Of a DNA stretch of 64,000 bases, positions 29,130 to 37,534 are shown one piece after another. Every line of letters starts with the position of its first letter. Positions within the stretch are counted from its first letter, which is position 1. This DNA is from Protopterus annectens (lineage: Eukaryota > Chordata > Ceratodontiformes > Protopteridae), in assembly GCF_019279795.1 (NCBI RefSeq), contig NC_056737.1, positions 38,844,379 to 38,908,378 on the forward strand, read 5' to 3'. The notes under the pieces are model-generated. The model saw nothing but the letters and a program-made list of their open reading frames with translations, made no database searches and was not told the origin of the DNA. A program made the translations under genes and the position numbers.

Positions 29130-31038
29130 CTTACCTTTTCAGCTGCCAGAACTTTCTCGGCTGGCAGCACCTTTGGGAGGAAGGTTGGCACTTTTCAAAG
29201 AAAATTGGAGTTTGATTACCCAAGACAGATGGGTGCTGGATATCATACATCACGGTTACAGGTTTTATTTCCATACCTTGCCTCCTTTCAAAGGCATGCC
29301 AGACATTCCTCCTCAACAAAGAATAGAGGCTCACAAGCAAATTTCGCTGTTACTCCAAATAGGGGCCATACAGCCGGTTCCTATGCCAGAAAGGGGCCTA
29401 GGATTTTATTCTCGCCTGTTCCTTGTGCCAAAAAAGGGAAACACTTGGAGACCGATTTTGGATTTATCTATCCTCAACACTTATCTGGACATTCCCAAGT
29501 TCAAAATGTTGATGTTACAACAGCTTTTACCTCTACTGGGCAAGGATCACTGGATGGTAACTTTGGATCTCAAGGAGGCTTACCTTCATGTTCCTATCAG
29601 GCTAAGTTGCAGGAAGTATCTGCGTTTTCGGACTGGGACTTCTCACTATCAGTTCTCTGCATTGCCCTTTGGCTTATCTACTGTGCCCAGAGTATTTACA
29701 AAAGTTCTGGCTCCAGTGATAGCTTTCTTCAGGCTGAAAGGAATACAAATCTATCCTTATTTGGACGATTGCCTGATACTGGCTCAAGGAAGGGAAGAGC
29801 TTCTTCGTCATTTGGAGTATGTGATAGCAGTGCTAAGATGCCTGGGGTATTCTGTGAACGAAATAAAGTCCAGTCTAGTACCCTCTCAAGACATGTGCTT
29901 TCTGGGAGTAAGACTGAATACAGCATCCCAGATGGCCTTTCTAACCCCGGACAAACAAAAGAATCTTTCCCTTTACTTCCATCATCTATCTCTTCAGTCC
30001 GGGCTGACTGCAAGGACAGTCCTTCAAGCCTTAGGGTTCATGGCATCTTGTATTCTGGTGCTTCCCAATGCCAAACTGCATATGAGGAAGTTGCAATGGT
30101 ATCTCAAAAATGTATGGACACAGCACTGCCAGCATCTGGACACTGTCATTCAAATAATACCTTGCATTCAAAAGGAATTTTTGTGGTGGGCTCAGGAATG
30201 TCACCTAAACAAGGGACTCTCTGTGACCCGGCCAGAGGCGAGTCAAATTTTAACGACGGATGCCTCAGACAAAGCTTGGGGAGCTCATCTAAATGGAAAG
30301 TGGATACAAGACAAGTGGCCTGTCAGACTACAGCATCTACATATCAATTTGAAGGAGATGTTAGCAGTCCAGTTTGCATTAATAGCTTTCAAGGATTTAC
30401 TTCTTCCAGGGCAGGTGTTGATTCTAACAGACAACACAACTGTCATGTGGTACATCAACAAGCAAGGGGGAACACATTCTTATCCTCTATGCAGGCAAGC
30501 AATGATTTTGTGGGAGACTGCTCTCAGTTTACAACTAAGTCTTCAGGCAAGGTTTCTGCCGGTAGCACAGAACTCCTTAGCAGATGTGTTAAGCAGACAA
30601 ATCATGGATCCCCACAAGTGGAAACTGGATCTTCATGTATTTCAGAAATTGACAGTGTCCTGGGGAACTCCAGACATAGATCTGTTCGCTTCTCCACTAA
30701 ACCACCAGCTGCCAAAGTTTTGCACAAAGCGGTTTCATCCCACAGCTTGGAAAGTGGATGCTCTTTCTTTCAGTTGGAAAAATCTTCATGTGTATGCCTT
30801 TCCACCTCTGCCTCTCCTCCCAAAGGTACTTCTGAAGGTCAGACAGGACAAGCCAAGGATGATTTTGATAGCTCCAGATTGGCCTCGACAGCACTGGTAC
30901 CCATTACTGAGAAGTCTGGTACAGACGCCTCCATGGCCTTTGCCTTTGATTCCTCATCTGTTGTCCCAGGAGGACAGTCATTTGCTCAATGTCAAGCTTC
31001 ACTCTCTTCACCTAACAGCATGGCATATTCTGTTTTGA
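28993..31038 (+). CDS. DIRS reverse transcriptase-RNase H, open frame (D)
   Basis: 681 codons without a stop. The first ATG overlaps the end of ORF1, and the true start may lie farther in. RT shows FYSRLFLVPKKGN, WRPILDLSILN, WMVTLDLKEAYLHVPI, ALPFGLSTVPRVFTK, and catalytic YLDDC at residues 256-260. RNase H covers about 420-540: TTDASDKAWG, LHINLKEMLAV, LTDNTTVMWYINKQGG, then LADVLSR with the last acidic residue. A C-terminal extension (IDLFASPLNHQLPKF, YAFPPLPLLPK, APDWPRQHWYP) is typical of DIRS RTs. This is the only undamaged RT in the window. It would make the element's DNA from RNA. Confidence 0.9.
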   Translation: MIPSLGVGLDVAGAEVRALSGLGQGVLLHSLRVRAGVSPFVNRPNDLPFQLPELSRLAAPLGGRLALFKENWSLITQDRWVLDIIHHGYRFYFHTLPPFKGMPDIPPQQRIEAHKQISLLLQIGAIQPVPMPERGLGFYSRLFLVPKKGNTWRPILDLSILNTYLDIPKFKMLMLQQLLPLLGKDHWMVTLDLKEAYLHVPIRLSCRKYLRFRTGTSHYQFSALPFGLSTVPRVFTKVLAPVIAFFRLKGIQIYPYLDDCLILAQGREELLRHLEYVIAVLRCLGYSVNEIKSSLVPSQDMCFLGVRLNTASQMAFLTPDKQKNLSLYFHHLSLQSGLTARTVLQALGFMASCILVLPNAKLHMRKLQWYLKNVWTQHCQHLDTVIQIIPCIQKEFLWWAQECHLNKGLSVTRPEASQILTTDASDKAWGAHLNGKWIQDKWPVRLQHLHINLKEMLAVQFALIAFKDLLLPGQVLILTDNTTVMWYINKQGGTHSYPLCRQAMILWETALSLQLSLQARFLPVAQNSLADVLSRQIMDPHKWKLDLHVFQKLTVSWGTPDIDLFASPLNHQLPKFCTKRFHPTAWKVDALSFSWKNLHVYAFPPLPLLPKVLLKVRQDKPRMILIAPDWPRQHWYPLLRSLVQTPPWPLPLIPHLLSQEDSHLLNVKLHSLHLTAWHILF

Positions 31039-32078
31039 ACCATAAAGGGTCTCAACTTCCACAACAAGTTTTGAATGTGATTTTGGAAGCTAGACGGCCT
31101 AGTACAAGGAAAGTGTACGCAGATAAATGGAAGAGATTTTTATTTTGGAGTGCAGCTAAGGATTTGGATGTTTCTGAGCCTAATTTAAGTGTGGCTCTTC
31201 AATATCTTACTGAGTTATTGGACAAAGGTTTGTCCTTCTCTTCTATTAAGATTCATGCTGCAGCAATTTCAGCTCACTACGACTGTGACCCACCATTGTT
31301 TTCTCATCCTTTGTTCAAGCAATTTCTTAGAGGGGCAAAGAATATAAGGCCCCCACGTAGAGCTCCTACTCCTGCTTGGGATCTCAATTTTGTGTTGGAG
31401 AAACTCACTCTACAACCTTTTGAGCCTGCAGCTACTGCTGAGTTGAAATATTTGTCATGGAAGACTGCTTTTTTGTTGGCCATTACCTCTGCAAGAAGGG
31501 TTTCTGAATTGCAGGCCCTTATGGCAGTTGAGCCTTTCTTAATTTTCCATAAGGATAGGGTATCTTTACGTACTAATCCTTCCTTTATGCCTAAAGTGGT
31601 TTCTAGTGTGGCTTTAAACCAAACTATTCATTTGCCTACTTTTTATGCAAATCCACAAACTAAAGGGGAAAAGATTTTGCACACTTTAGATGTACACAGG
31701 CAGTTGCGATATTATTTGGACAGAACTAAAGGGTTCAGACAATCGCAGCAGTTATTAGTTTCTTTTGCTTTGTGCTCTCAGGGCAAGCCCGTGTCAAAAC
31801 AAACTATTTCTAAGTGGATTGGATTTTGCATTGCCTTCTGTTATTCCCATCATGGCAAAGAGATTCCAGCTGGGATTAGGCCTCATTCCACTAGGGCTAC
31901 TGCCACTTCCACAGCTTTTTTGAGGGGGGTGGCTACTAAGGATATTTTGGAGGCAGCCACTTGGAGTTCAGTGCATACCTTCTCTAGGCATTACCACCTT
32001 CCTCTGTACTCTAAATCCAGGGCTGGTTTTGCCACTGCTGTGTTGCAGGGCATTTTGGCAGCCCCTGCTTCATTATAG
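31020..32078 (+). CDS. DIRS tyrosine recombinase, open frame (D)
   Basis: Starting at ATG 31020 it has 352 residues and overlaps the RT stop by about 19 bases. The N-terminal part has STRKVYADKWKRFLFW (core-binding). Catalytic residues: R159/R160 in SARRVSEL, H289 and R292 in PHSTRA, and Y325 in FSRHYHL. FHKDRVSLRTNPSF and LDVHRQLRYYLDRTK lie between them, as in all copies here. It would join a circular intermediate to target DNA without duplicating the target. The same frame is also open upstream to 29205 across the RT gene. I chose the ATG next to the RT stop. Confidence 0.88.
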   Translation: MAYSVLNHKGSQLPQQVLNVILEARRPSTRKVYADKWKRFLFWSAAKDLDVSEPNLSVALQYLTELLDKGLSFSSIKIHAAAISAHYDCDPPLFSHPLFKQFLRGAKNIRPPRRAPTPAWDLNFVLEKLTLQPFEPAATAELKYLSWKTAFLLAITSARRVSELQALMAVEPFLIFHKDRVSLRTNPSFMPKVVSSVALNQTIHLPTFYANPQTKGEKILHTLDVHRQLRYYLDRTKGFRQSQQLLVSFALCSQGKPVSKQTISKWIGFCIAFCYSHHGKEIPAGIRPHSTRATATSTAFLRGVATKDILEAATWSSVHTFSRHYHLPLYSKSRAGFATAVLQGILAAPASL

Positions 32079-32109
32079 TTTAGCCATCCTCCCTTACCTC
32101 AGCTTTGGG

Positions 32110-32215
32110 ATTCTACCCAAGTGTTAGGACTGCAGCAATGTGGGATGAAGAACATAATACAGTTTTGTACCTACCATAAATGTAGATGTTCGAAGATCCA
32201 CATTGCTGCAGTCCA
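32110..32215 (+). repeat. Internal complementary region of D
   Basis: About 32112-32156 is the reverse complement of the left end (27215-27258). About 32160-32213 is the exact reverse complement of the right end (32528-32581). The ICR therefore looks like the two element ends joined, read backwards. Confidence 0.9.
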
Positions 32216-32392
32216 ATTTACCCTCCCTCCTTCCCCTCTGTACTTTGAGGTGGTTGTGTGGCCTGGGTTATCCCTCTGAGGTATAGTGTATATATTGTAC
32301 ATATTTTTGGTATTAGGCTGGTTGGTTGTTTAGTTGTTGTCTATGGGTTTTGACCTTTCTTTTTAGGGTCTTCTGACATCTGGGGCAAGAAA

Positions 32393-32584
32393 AGACTGAG
32401 GATATGACGTCGGTCATGCGCATTTGTACCCTGACGTTCTGATGTCAGTCAAATGCGCCTTGACCGGCGTCAGCCTTATACTCTGATATTCGGGCCGACC
32501 GAGGGACAGCGGACTACCCAAGTGTTAGGACTGCAGCAATGTGGATCTTCGAACATCTACATTTATGGTAGGTACAAAACTGTA
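32393..32584 (+). repeat. Right ITR of D
   Basis: Inverted copy of 27215-27385, extended by about 50 bp of unique right end (ATTTATGGTAGGTACAAAAC). The same right end is found in D2 (53310-53337), which shows that D and D2 are one lineage. Confidence 0.9.
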
Positions 32585-33581
32585 CTTTCTACTCTAGGAT
32601 TTGTCTAGTCCCAAGAACATTCCTAAACATTCCCAAATTCAAAATGCAGACTCTTCAAAAACTGCTGCCTGTGATTTTTCCAGGAGCATACATTGTACCA
32701 GTCGATCTGAAGGACACATCTTCATATTCATATAGCAAAGGAATACAGAAGATGCCCTCATCTCATAGCAGCAGATTTGCACTACCATTTCTGTGAGTAA
32801 TAATTTGGTGTATCCACTGTACTCAGAGTTTTCACCAAATATCTAGCTCTGGTTATAGCACATTGCAGAACACTGAGTGCACATTTAGCCGTGCCTGGAT
32901 GATTCTCATCCAGGGAACAAACATCCTGAAACTTCAAACAGCTATAGAGGCTACCATACCATGGACTGCTTTCAGAGGGTAGGGCTCAACCTCAATTTCT
33001 GCAAGTCTTTACCTTCTTACCCCAAGGAAAGGTGCCCTTTCTGAAGACTACCCACTCAGATTAGTGCCAAGGCAGACAGTCACTGCAAGGGAATATTTAA
33101 GGGCCTTAGGGTTCATGGCATTATGCAATGTTATGGTTCCCCTGGCAAAACTACATGAGGAAACTTCCATGGTTCCTGAAAAACACTTGGGAGCAACACT
33201 GTCAACTCCTGGAAGACCTGATGTCTCTTCTACCATGCTTGAAAAGAGAACAACGTTGGTGGAAAGACACCATCAAATGAAATCCAGTTGCAATTTTTTC
33301 TCTACCAGAGATAGACAAGACTATCACCACAGACGGCTTCAGAGTAGTCTGGGAAGCACACTTAGGGTCCATGAAAGTGCAAGGGGCATGGAAAAGTTCA
33401 CATAAAGCAGAAGGAGTTACTAGCAGTTTTTCTAGTGATGAAAGCTTTTCACAGCACCCTGTCCCCAGGAGCACTGCAAATTTGGACTTACAACACCACC
33501 ACAGTTATGTGGTACATAAATAAGCAAGGAGGGAAACTCATTCTTACCCCCATGCAGCCTAGCAACAAAGATTTGGCTCTT
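32585..33581 (+). pseudogene. DIRS RT-RNase H of copy E, decayed, part 1
   Basis: Resumes copy E after D: YSRICLVPR near 32589, NIPKFKMQTLQKLLPVI near 32627, a YIVPVDLKD block near 32692, then degraded RT blocks. LRALGFMALCNVMVPLAKL is at 33097 (compare LQALGFMASCILVLPNAKL of D). RNase H keeps TTVMWYINKQGG near 33498. No intact YLDD. Interrupted at about 33582 by a CR1. Confidence 0.65.
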
Positions 33582-34915
33582 GGACTTCTTTGAGAAGATC
33601 ACAAAGGCAGTGGATGAGAGGAAACTGGTACATACCACCCATCCGGCCCTGACTAAGGCATTCAGTACCACATTTGAGAATAGTTGACAAACTAATAGAA
33701 CTGGGCATAAATGCCTACATAACTCACTGGATTGCCGGCTGACTCACAGATAGGACCCAGAAAGTCAAGTTTGGTGGTGCCACCTCTACTAAGAGACTGG
33801 TCACCAGCGGGATACCTCAGAGCTCTGTGCTAGGACCGCTCTTATTTGGCATCTACTTCTGGGAGGTAAAGGCTAATATGAGAGGCCTTTGGCTGATGAA
33901 TTTTGCAGATGACTGCAAAGTTGGAGCTGTCATAGATTCCCCCACGACACAAATATCTTGCAATAGGGTCTAATACCAGACAAATGACTGGTGTCAAAGT
34001 TGCAGGCTAAAACTCGATGCCAAGAAATGTATTATAATGCCTTTTGGGAAAACTGACACCCAGGCTATAATTACTCCATTGATAAGACACCCTTAAGAGT
34101 TTCTCCGGTAGTCAGAGATTTGGGAACATATGTGGACAGTAATCTGTTATTTGACCAACATGTAGCCAAGGTAGTAAGAAAATCATATATCGCCCAGCTT
34201 ATAAAAAAGGCTTGGCATCCAGGCCCAAGGAAGTCATAGTGCCACTTTATTCAGCCCTTGTCAAGTCTGTATAATGCCCCTTTTGGCATGTACCTGACCA
34301 AACATATTTAACAGTTGGAGTACCCAGAAAGGTTCCTTACCAGGAGAATTTAGGGTATAAACACATTATCCTTTAAGGATTGCCTTAAAGCCTTATCTCT
34401 ATACTCTGTCACCTACAGGTTACTGAGAGGCACTCTAAGCCTGGCATACAAGGCATCCTCTGATCCAGCACTGATTGTTCTTTTGCACATCCACAAAATG
34501 AACAGCATCAGAACCACTAAATCCAAGGATTTAAATTTTGCTTGCGACATAAGTAAGACATGTTGACAAGACAGGTATGTGTTTCAGAGGATTCCCATGC
34601 TGTGAAACCTGCTCCCCATCCATGTAAACCGGAGTCCATCCCTTACCCTATTTAAGTGTAACCTTGACCAATGGATGGAAAACTAGAAATTCATCCTAGG
34701 TCTAGCCCCCATGTCTCTGCTAGAAAGAGGCAGACCGTAATCTCTAAACTAACATACCCCTCATGCACAACTTCTAAAAACTTCCTGACTAACATACGCC
34801 CACCTTATAAACACTCATGATACATGGGGACACAACTGTGTTAGATTGCACAGCTAGGCTTATAAAGGCCCTGGTGGTCATTAGCCTAGTATATAACTAT
34901 GAGCCTATGAACCTA
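33582..34915 (+). pseudogene. CR1-type LINE RT, dead copy inside E
   Basis: Starts at DFFEKITKAVDERKLVHTT and continues through GIPQSSVLGPLLFGIYF near 33808, FADDCKVGAV near 33901 and AKKCIIMPFGK near 34020, then the C-terminal part with many stops. It ends with the family 3' tail TATGAGCCTATGAACCTATA near 34897-34916. More mutated than the CR1 at 35640-40394. Confidence 0.75.
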
Positions 34916-35410
34916 TAAATGACAGTGATAGCATATTACATCACTGGCCAGAACAACACCTTAGACTTTTTGAGCAGGGAGATTTTGGACCACAACAAAA
35001 GGATAGTATAAAGGGAGACCTTCTTGTACCTCACCCATCAGTGGAGACACCCCAGTATAGACCTTCTTGCCTCTCACCAGAACAGACAACTTCAAAAGTT
35101 CAACTCAAGAACTCAACAGGCAGGGACATGGAGAGCAGATGCCTTCTCCTTCAAATGGACAGGACTCTATGCCTTCCCACCTTTCCCCTGATTCACAGGT
35201 TGTAAGGACAGTTAGGCAAGGCATGATATTCATAGCCCTCATCTGACCAAGGCAATATTAGTTCTCTGTCCTCTTGTCCTTTAGTCAGGGGAGTTATTAC
35301 ATTCTACCCCAAGTGATAGACCTACTCACCCAACTAAAGGGGTCTGTCATTCACCCTCAGCTGAGCACCCTCAAACAGCTTGGAGGATTGATTTCTGACC
35401 CCCAAATACT
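34916..35410 (+). pseudogene. DIRS RNase H end of copy E, part 2
   Basis: YITGQNNTLDFLSREIL near 34937 gives the last RNase H box. The RT C-terminal extension follows: SIDLLASHQNRQLQKFNSRT near 35054 and LYAFPPFP near 35168. The YR gene that should come next is absent, and only about 100 bp separate this from the ICR. The YR was therefore probably deleted. Confidence 0.65.
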
Positions 35411-35514
35411 GCAGCCTGTTCTACAGAAGTTTTGTCAATCCTAAGAGAGACAAGAAGCCTACTTTCCTGAGGGCCAACAGACAAACCTGCCTCTCATCTG
35501 GTAGCTTTGGGAAC

Positions 35515-35625
35515 TCTTCTAAGGATCAGTATTGCAGTGTTGACTTGAAGAGCATAGTACAGTTGTGTCACACTTAACATAATTGCAAATATTTGAGTAG
35601 ATCAGTGTTGCAGTACATATTCCCA
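35515..35625 (+). repeat. Internal complementary region of E
   Basis: First part: reverse complement of the left end at 25307-25345 (GTTGACT-GAAGA core). Second part: imperfect reverse complement of 40665-40730 (CAGTGTTGCAGTAC to ACAGTTGTGT). This links the two ends of E, which lie 15 kb apart. Confidence 0.75.
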
Positions 35626-36536
35626 CTCTCCCCCATACCGGGGGAAGGTGGGGACAAAAAGCATTTCAGAGGGGTAGTTCTTGTACATCAAGTACTACAA
35701 GCAGCAGAGAGACAACGAGAGACTTTCAACTGATTTAAGTATTTTTTTATTGCATTTTTCTCCTGCGACTGCTAGTTTTCTCCTAAAACGCAGTCTACTA
35801 GCATTTCTGTACTCTAAAAAGCTATTTTCTGATGAAATACTTGTTTTTTTTTTTTTGCTGTTTGCACTTTCAAAGTCATTTAAAGTCATTTTCTGTGTTA
35901 AAAGCATTTGTTTAACTGTTGTAGGCTACACACTCAAGTGCACTAGCCTGTTTAAAGCATTTAAAGTGTTTTTGTGTAGTGTACTGTTGTAGCTGTAAAA
36001 AAAGAAAAAAAAATTCTTGTTTCCCACCTTTTCTAAGCTAGTCTAGTCCTGTTTTCAGTTTCTGCTGAATTCAGGGCTGTGATACAAGTTCCTGTGTTGC
36101 CCATATCCTTACTTGGATAGGAGGAAATTTCTCTGTTCACCAGTGAGAGTGGGGAGCTTTGAGCAACCTATCTATCCTTGGAGGAGTGGTCTCAGCCCAG
36201 CAACTAGTAGTCTATTGGCCGTTTTGGGCTAATTTCTATCTCTTTCATGTACCTGCCTTAAAAACCCGCATTTGTGCGGTTTTGCGCATTGCCGTTTAGC
36301 TAAGATTAAACTATTCCCTGCTCCACAAAGTGTGCTCTTCAATTTTTCCCTTGGAACCAGTCAGAGTTTCAACTTAAGCACTCTAACCAGTTTCCTTTCA
36401 GTCCAGCATTTGCCCAAAACTCCTAGTAAGCACTAATAAACGCTAGCACTACACCTCCTATACTATACAGAAGTACAGGGCTCTCTATTCATCCCTAACA
36501 GGACAATCAGTAAAACTTCACTTTATCTGTACAGGC

Positions 36537-37505
36537 ATGTCCAAAGGGCAGTTTCAGGTGTACTCCCCAGTCCAGCTGGTGAATCTGGGCATTTTGAGGC
36601 AATGCCACAATTGCCTCATGTACACAGACAAACCCTCTCCTCCTTCCAACAAACACAAATGTATGTGAGAGATGCAACTTTACAGCCAGACTGGAGGCAA
36701 AGCTCTCTAAACCCAAGACTGGAACAGTCAATCATGAGGAGAAGGGAAACACTTGCACCACACTACCATTCTCACATAGACCAATCATATCAATAACACG
36801 CATAAATACACAAAAACATACTCGGAGGCTCTAAATAGAAATCTGCTTAAGCAGCAGAGACCTCCAAAGCAGACATACAAACAACCTCCACCCCCCAACA
36901 ACAACCACAAATCACATACTTCACAAAGTCAGTGTGCCACGCAATCACAGCCCTTAAGGCTAAACAGCACACCTAATACATTAGTAATAGGAGACTCTGT
37001 TGTCAGGCACACTGACGTCCCTCTCACTAGACTGAACAAGGCGAAAGTTACTGTAAGCTGCCTGTCGGGTGCCAGGATCCACCACATAACACAAGCACTC
37101 CGGTCACTCCATAACAGGTACAAATATGACTCTGTCATTGTCCATGTTGGTGTGAACGACCTGAGACGTACCTCCCTGGACTACATGAAAAGAGACGTAG
37201 AGGAGCTCTCTCATGTAGCCCAGGCCAGTATGACCCTGACCCTGAGTAGCATCTTGCCCTCACCAAGAATGATGCCACAGTATAAAGATAAAATGATCGA
37301 TTTTAACAATTGGCTTAACTTTTGGTGTCATTCAAAGGGGATCCAGTGTTTGTCAGCCTGGGATGACATGCTCGACAAGCCACGTTGCTTCGCAAGAGAT
37401 GGCTTGCACCTGTCGCCCTTGGGCTTCCAAATACTGGCCAAGGCTCTTGCCACCCCCATAGTGCCTTTTTTAGGCAAGGCTCAAAAGACAAACCCACCTC
37501 CGTAA
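36537..37505 (+). pseudogene. CR1 ORF1 with SGNH esterase domain
   Basis: From ATG 36537 a Cys/His motif is seen (CHNC, then HKC), soon broken by a stop near 36664. An SGNH/GDSL-type esterase follows: LVIGDSVVRH near 36979 (block I serine), a CLSGARIHHI block, VIVHVGVNDL near 37135 (block III Asn) and ARDGLHLSPLG near 37393 (block V Asp and His). CR1 ORF1 proteins of vertebrates often carry such an esterase, possibly used at membranes or lipids. The catalytic residues are present, but the N-terminal half is shifted. Confidence 0.75.
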
Positions 37506-37534
37506 ACAACACAAGCAACAAAAAACTGAGGGTA

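Larger units (their letters stand above)
27215..32584 (+). mobile_element. DIRS-like copy D, the best preserved copy
   Basis: It has a left ITR (27215-27385), ORF1, RT-RNase H, YR, an ICR (32110-32215) and a right ITR (32393-32584). ITRs match over about 150 bp with few differences. The RT-RNase H and YR frames have no stop. ORF1 is broken. D is inserted just before the RT part of copy E, in the same orientation. E's reading resumes at YSRICLVP right after D. Confidence 0.9.

Noticed and set aside
29205-31019. N-terminal 600 codons of the 957-codon frame as part of the recombinase protein
   Set aside because: They overlap RT-RNase H, which is clearly the coding frame here, and show no known domain. 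I annotate YR from the ATG at 31020 and report the open overlap as a finding.
35681-35992. 103-codon plus-strand frame rich in Leu, Phe and Ser
   Set aside because: It lies in the 5' region of the CR1 copy, is driven by T-rich sequence and has no known domain.
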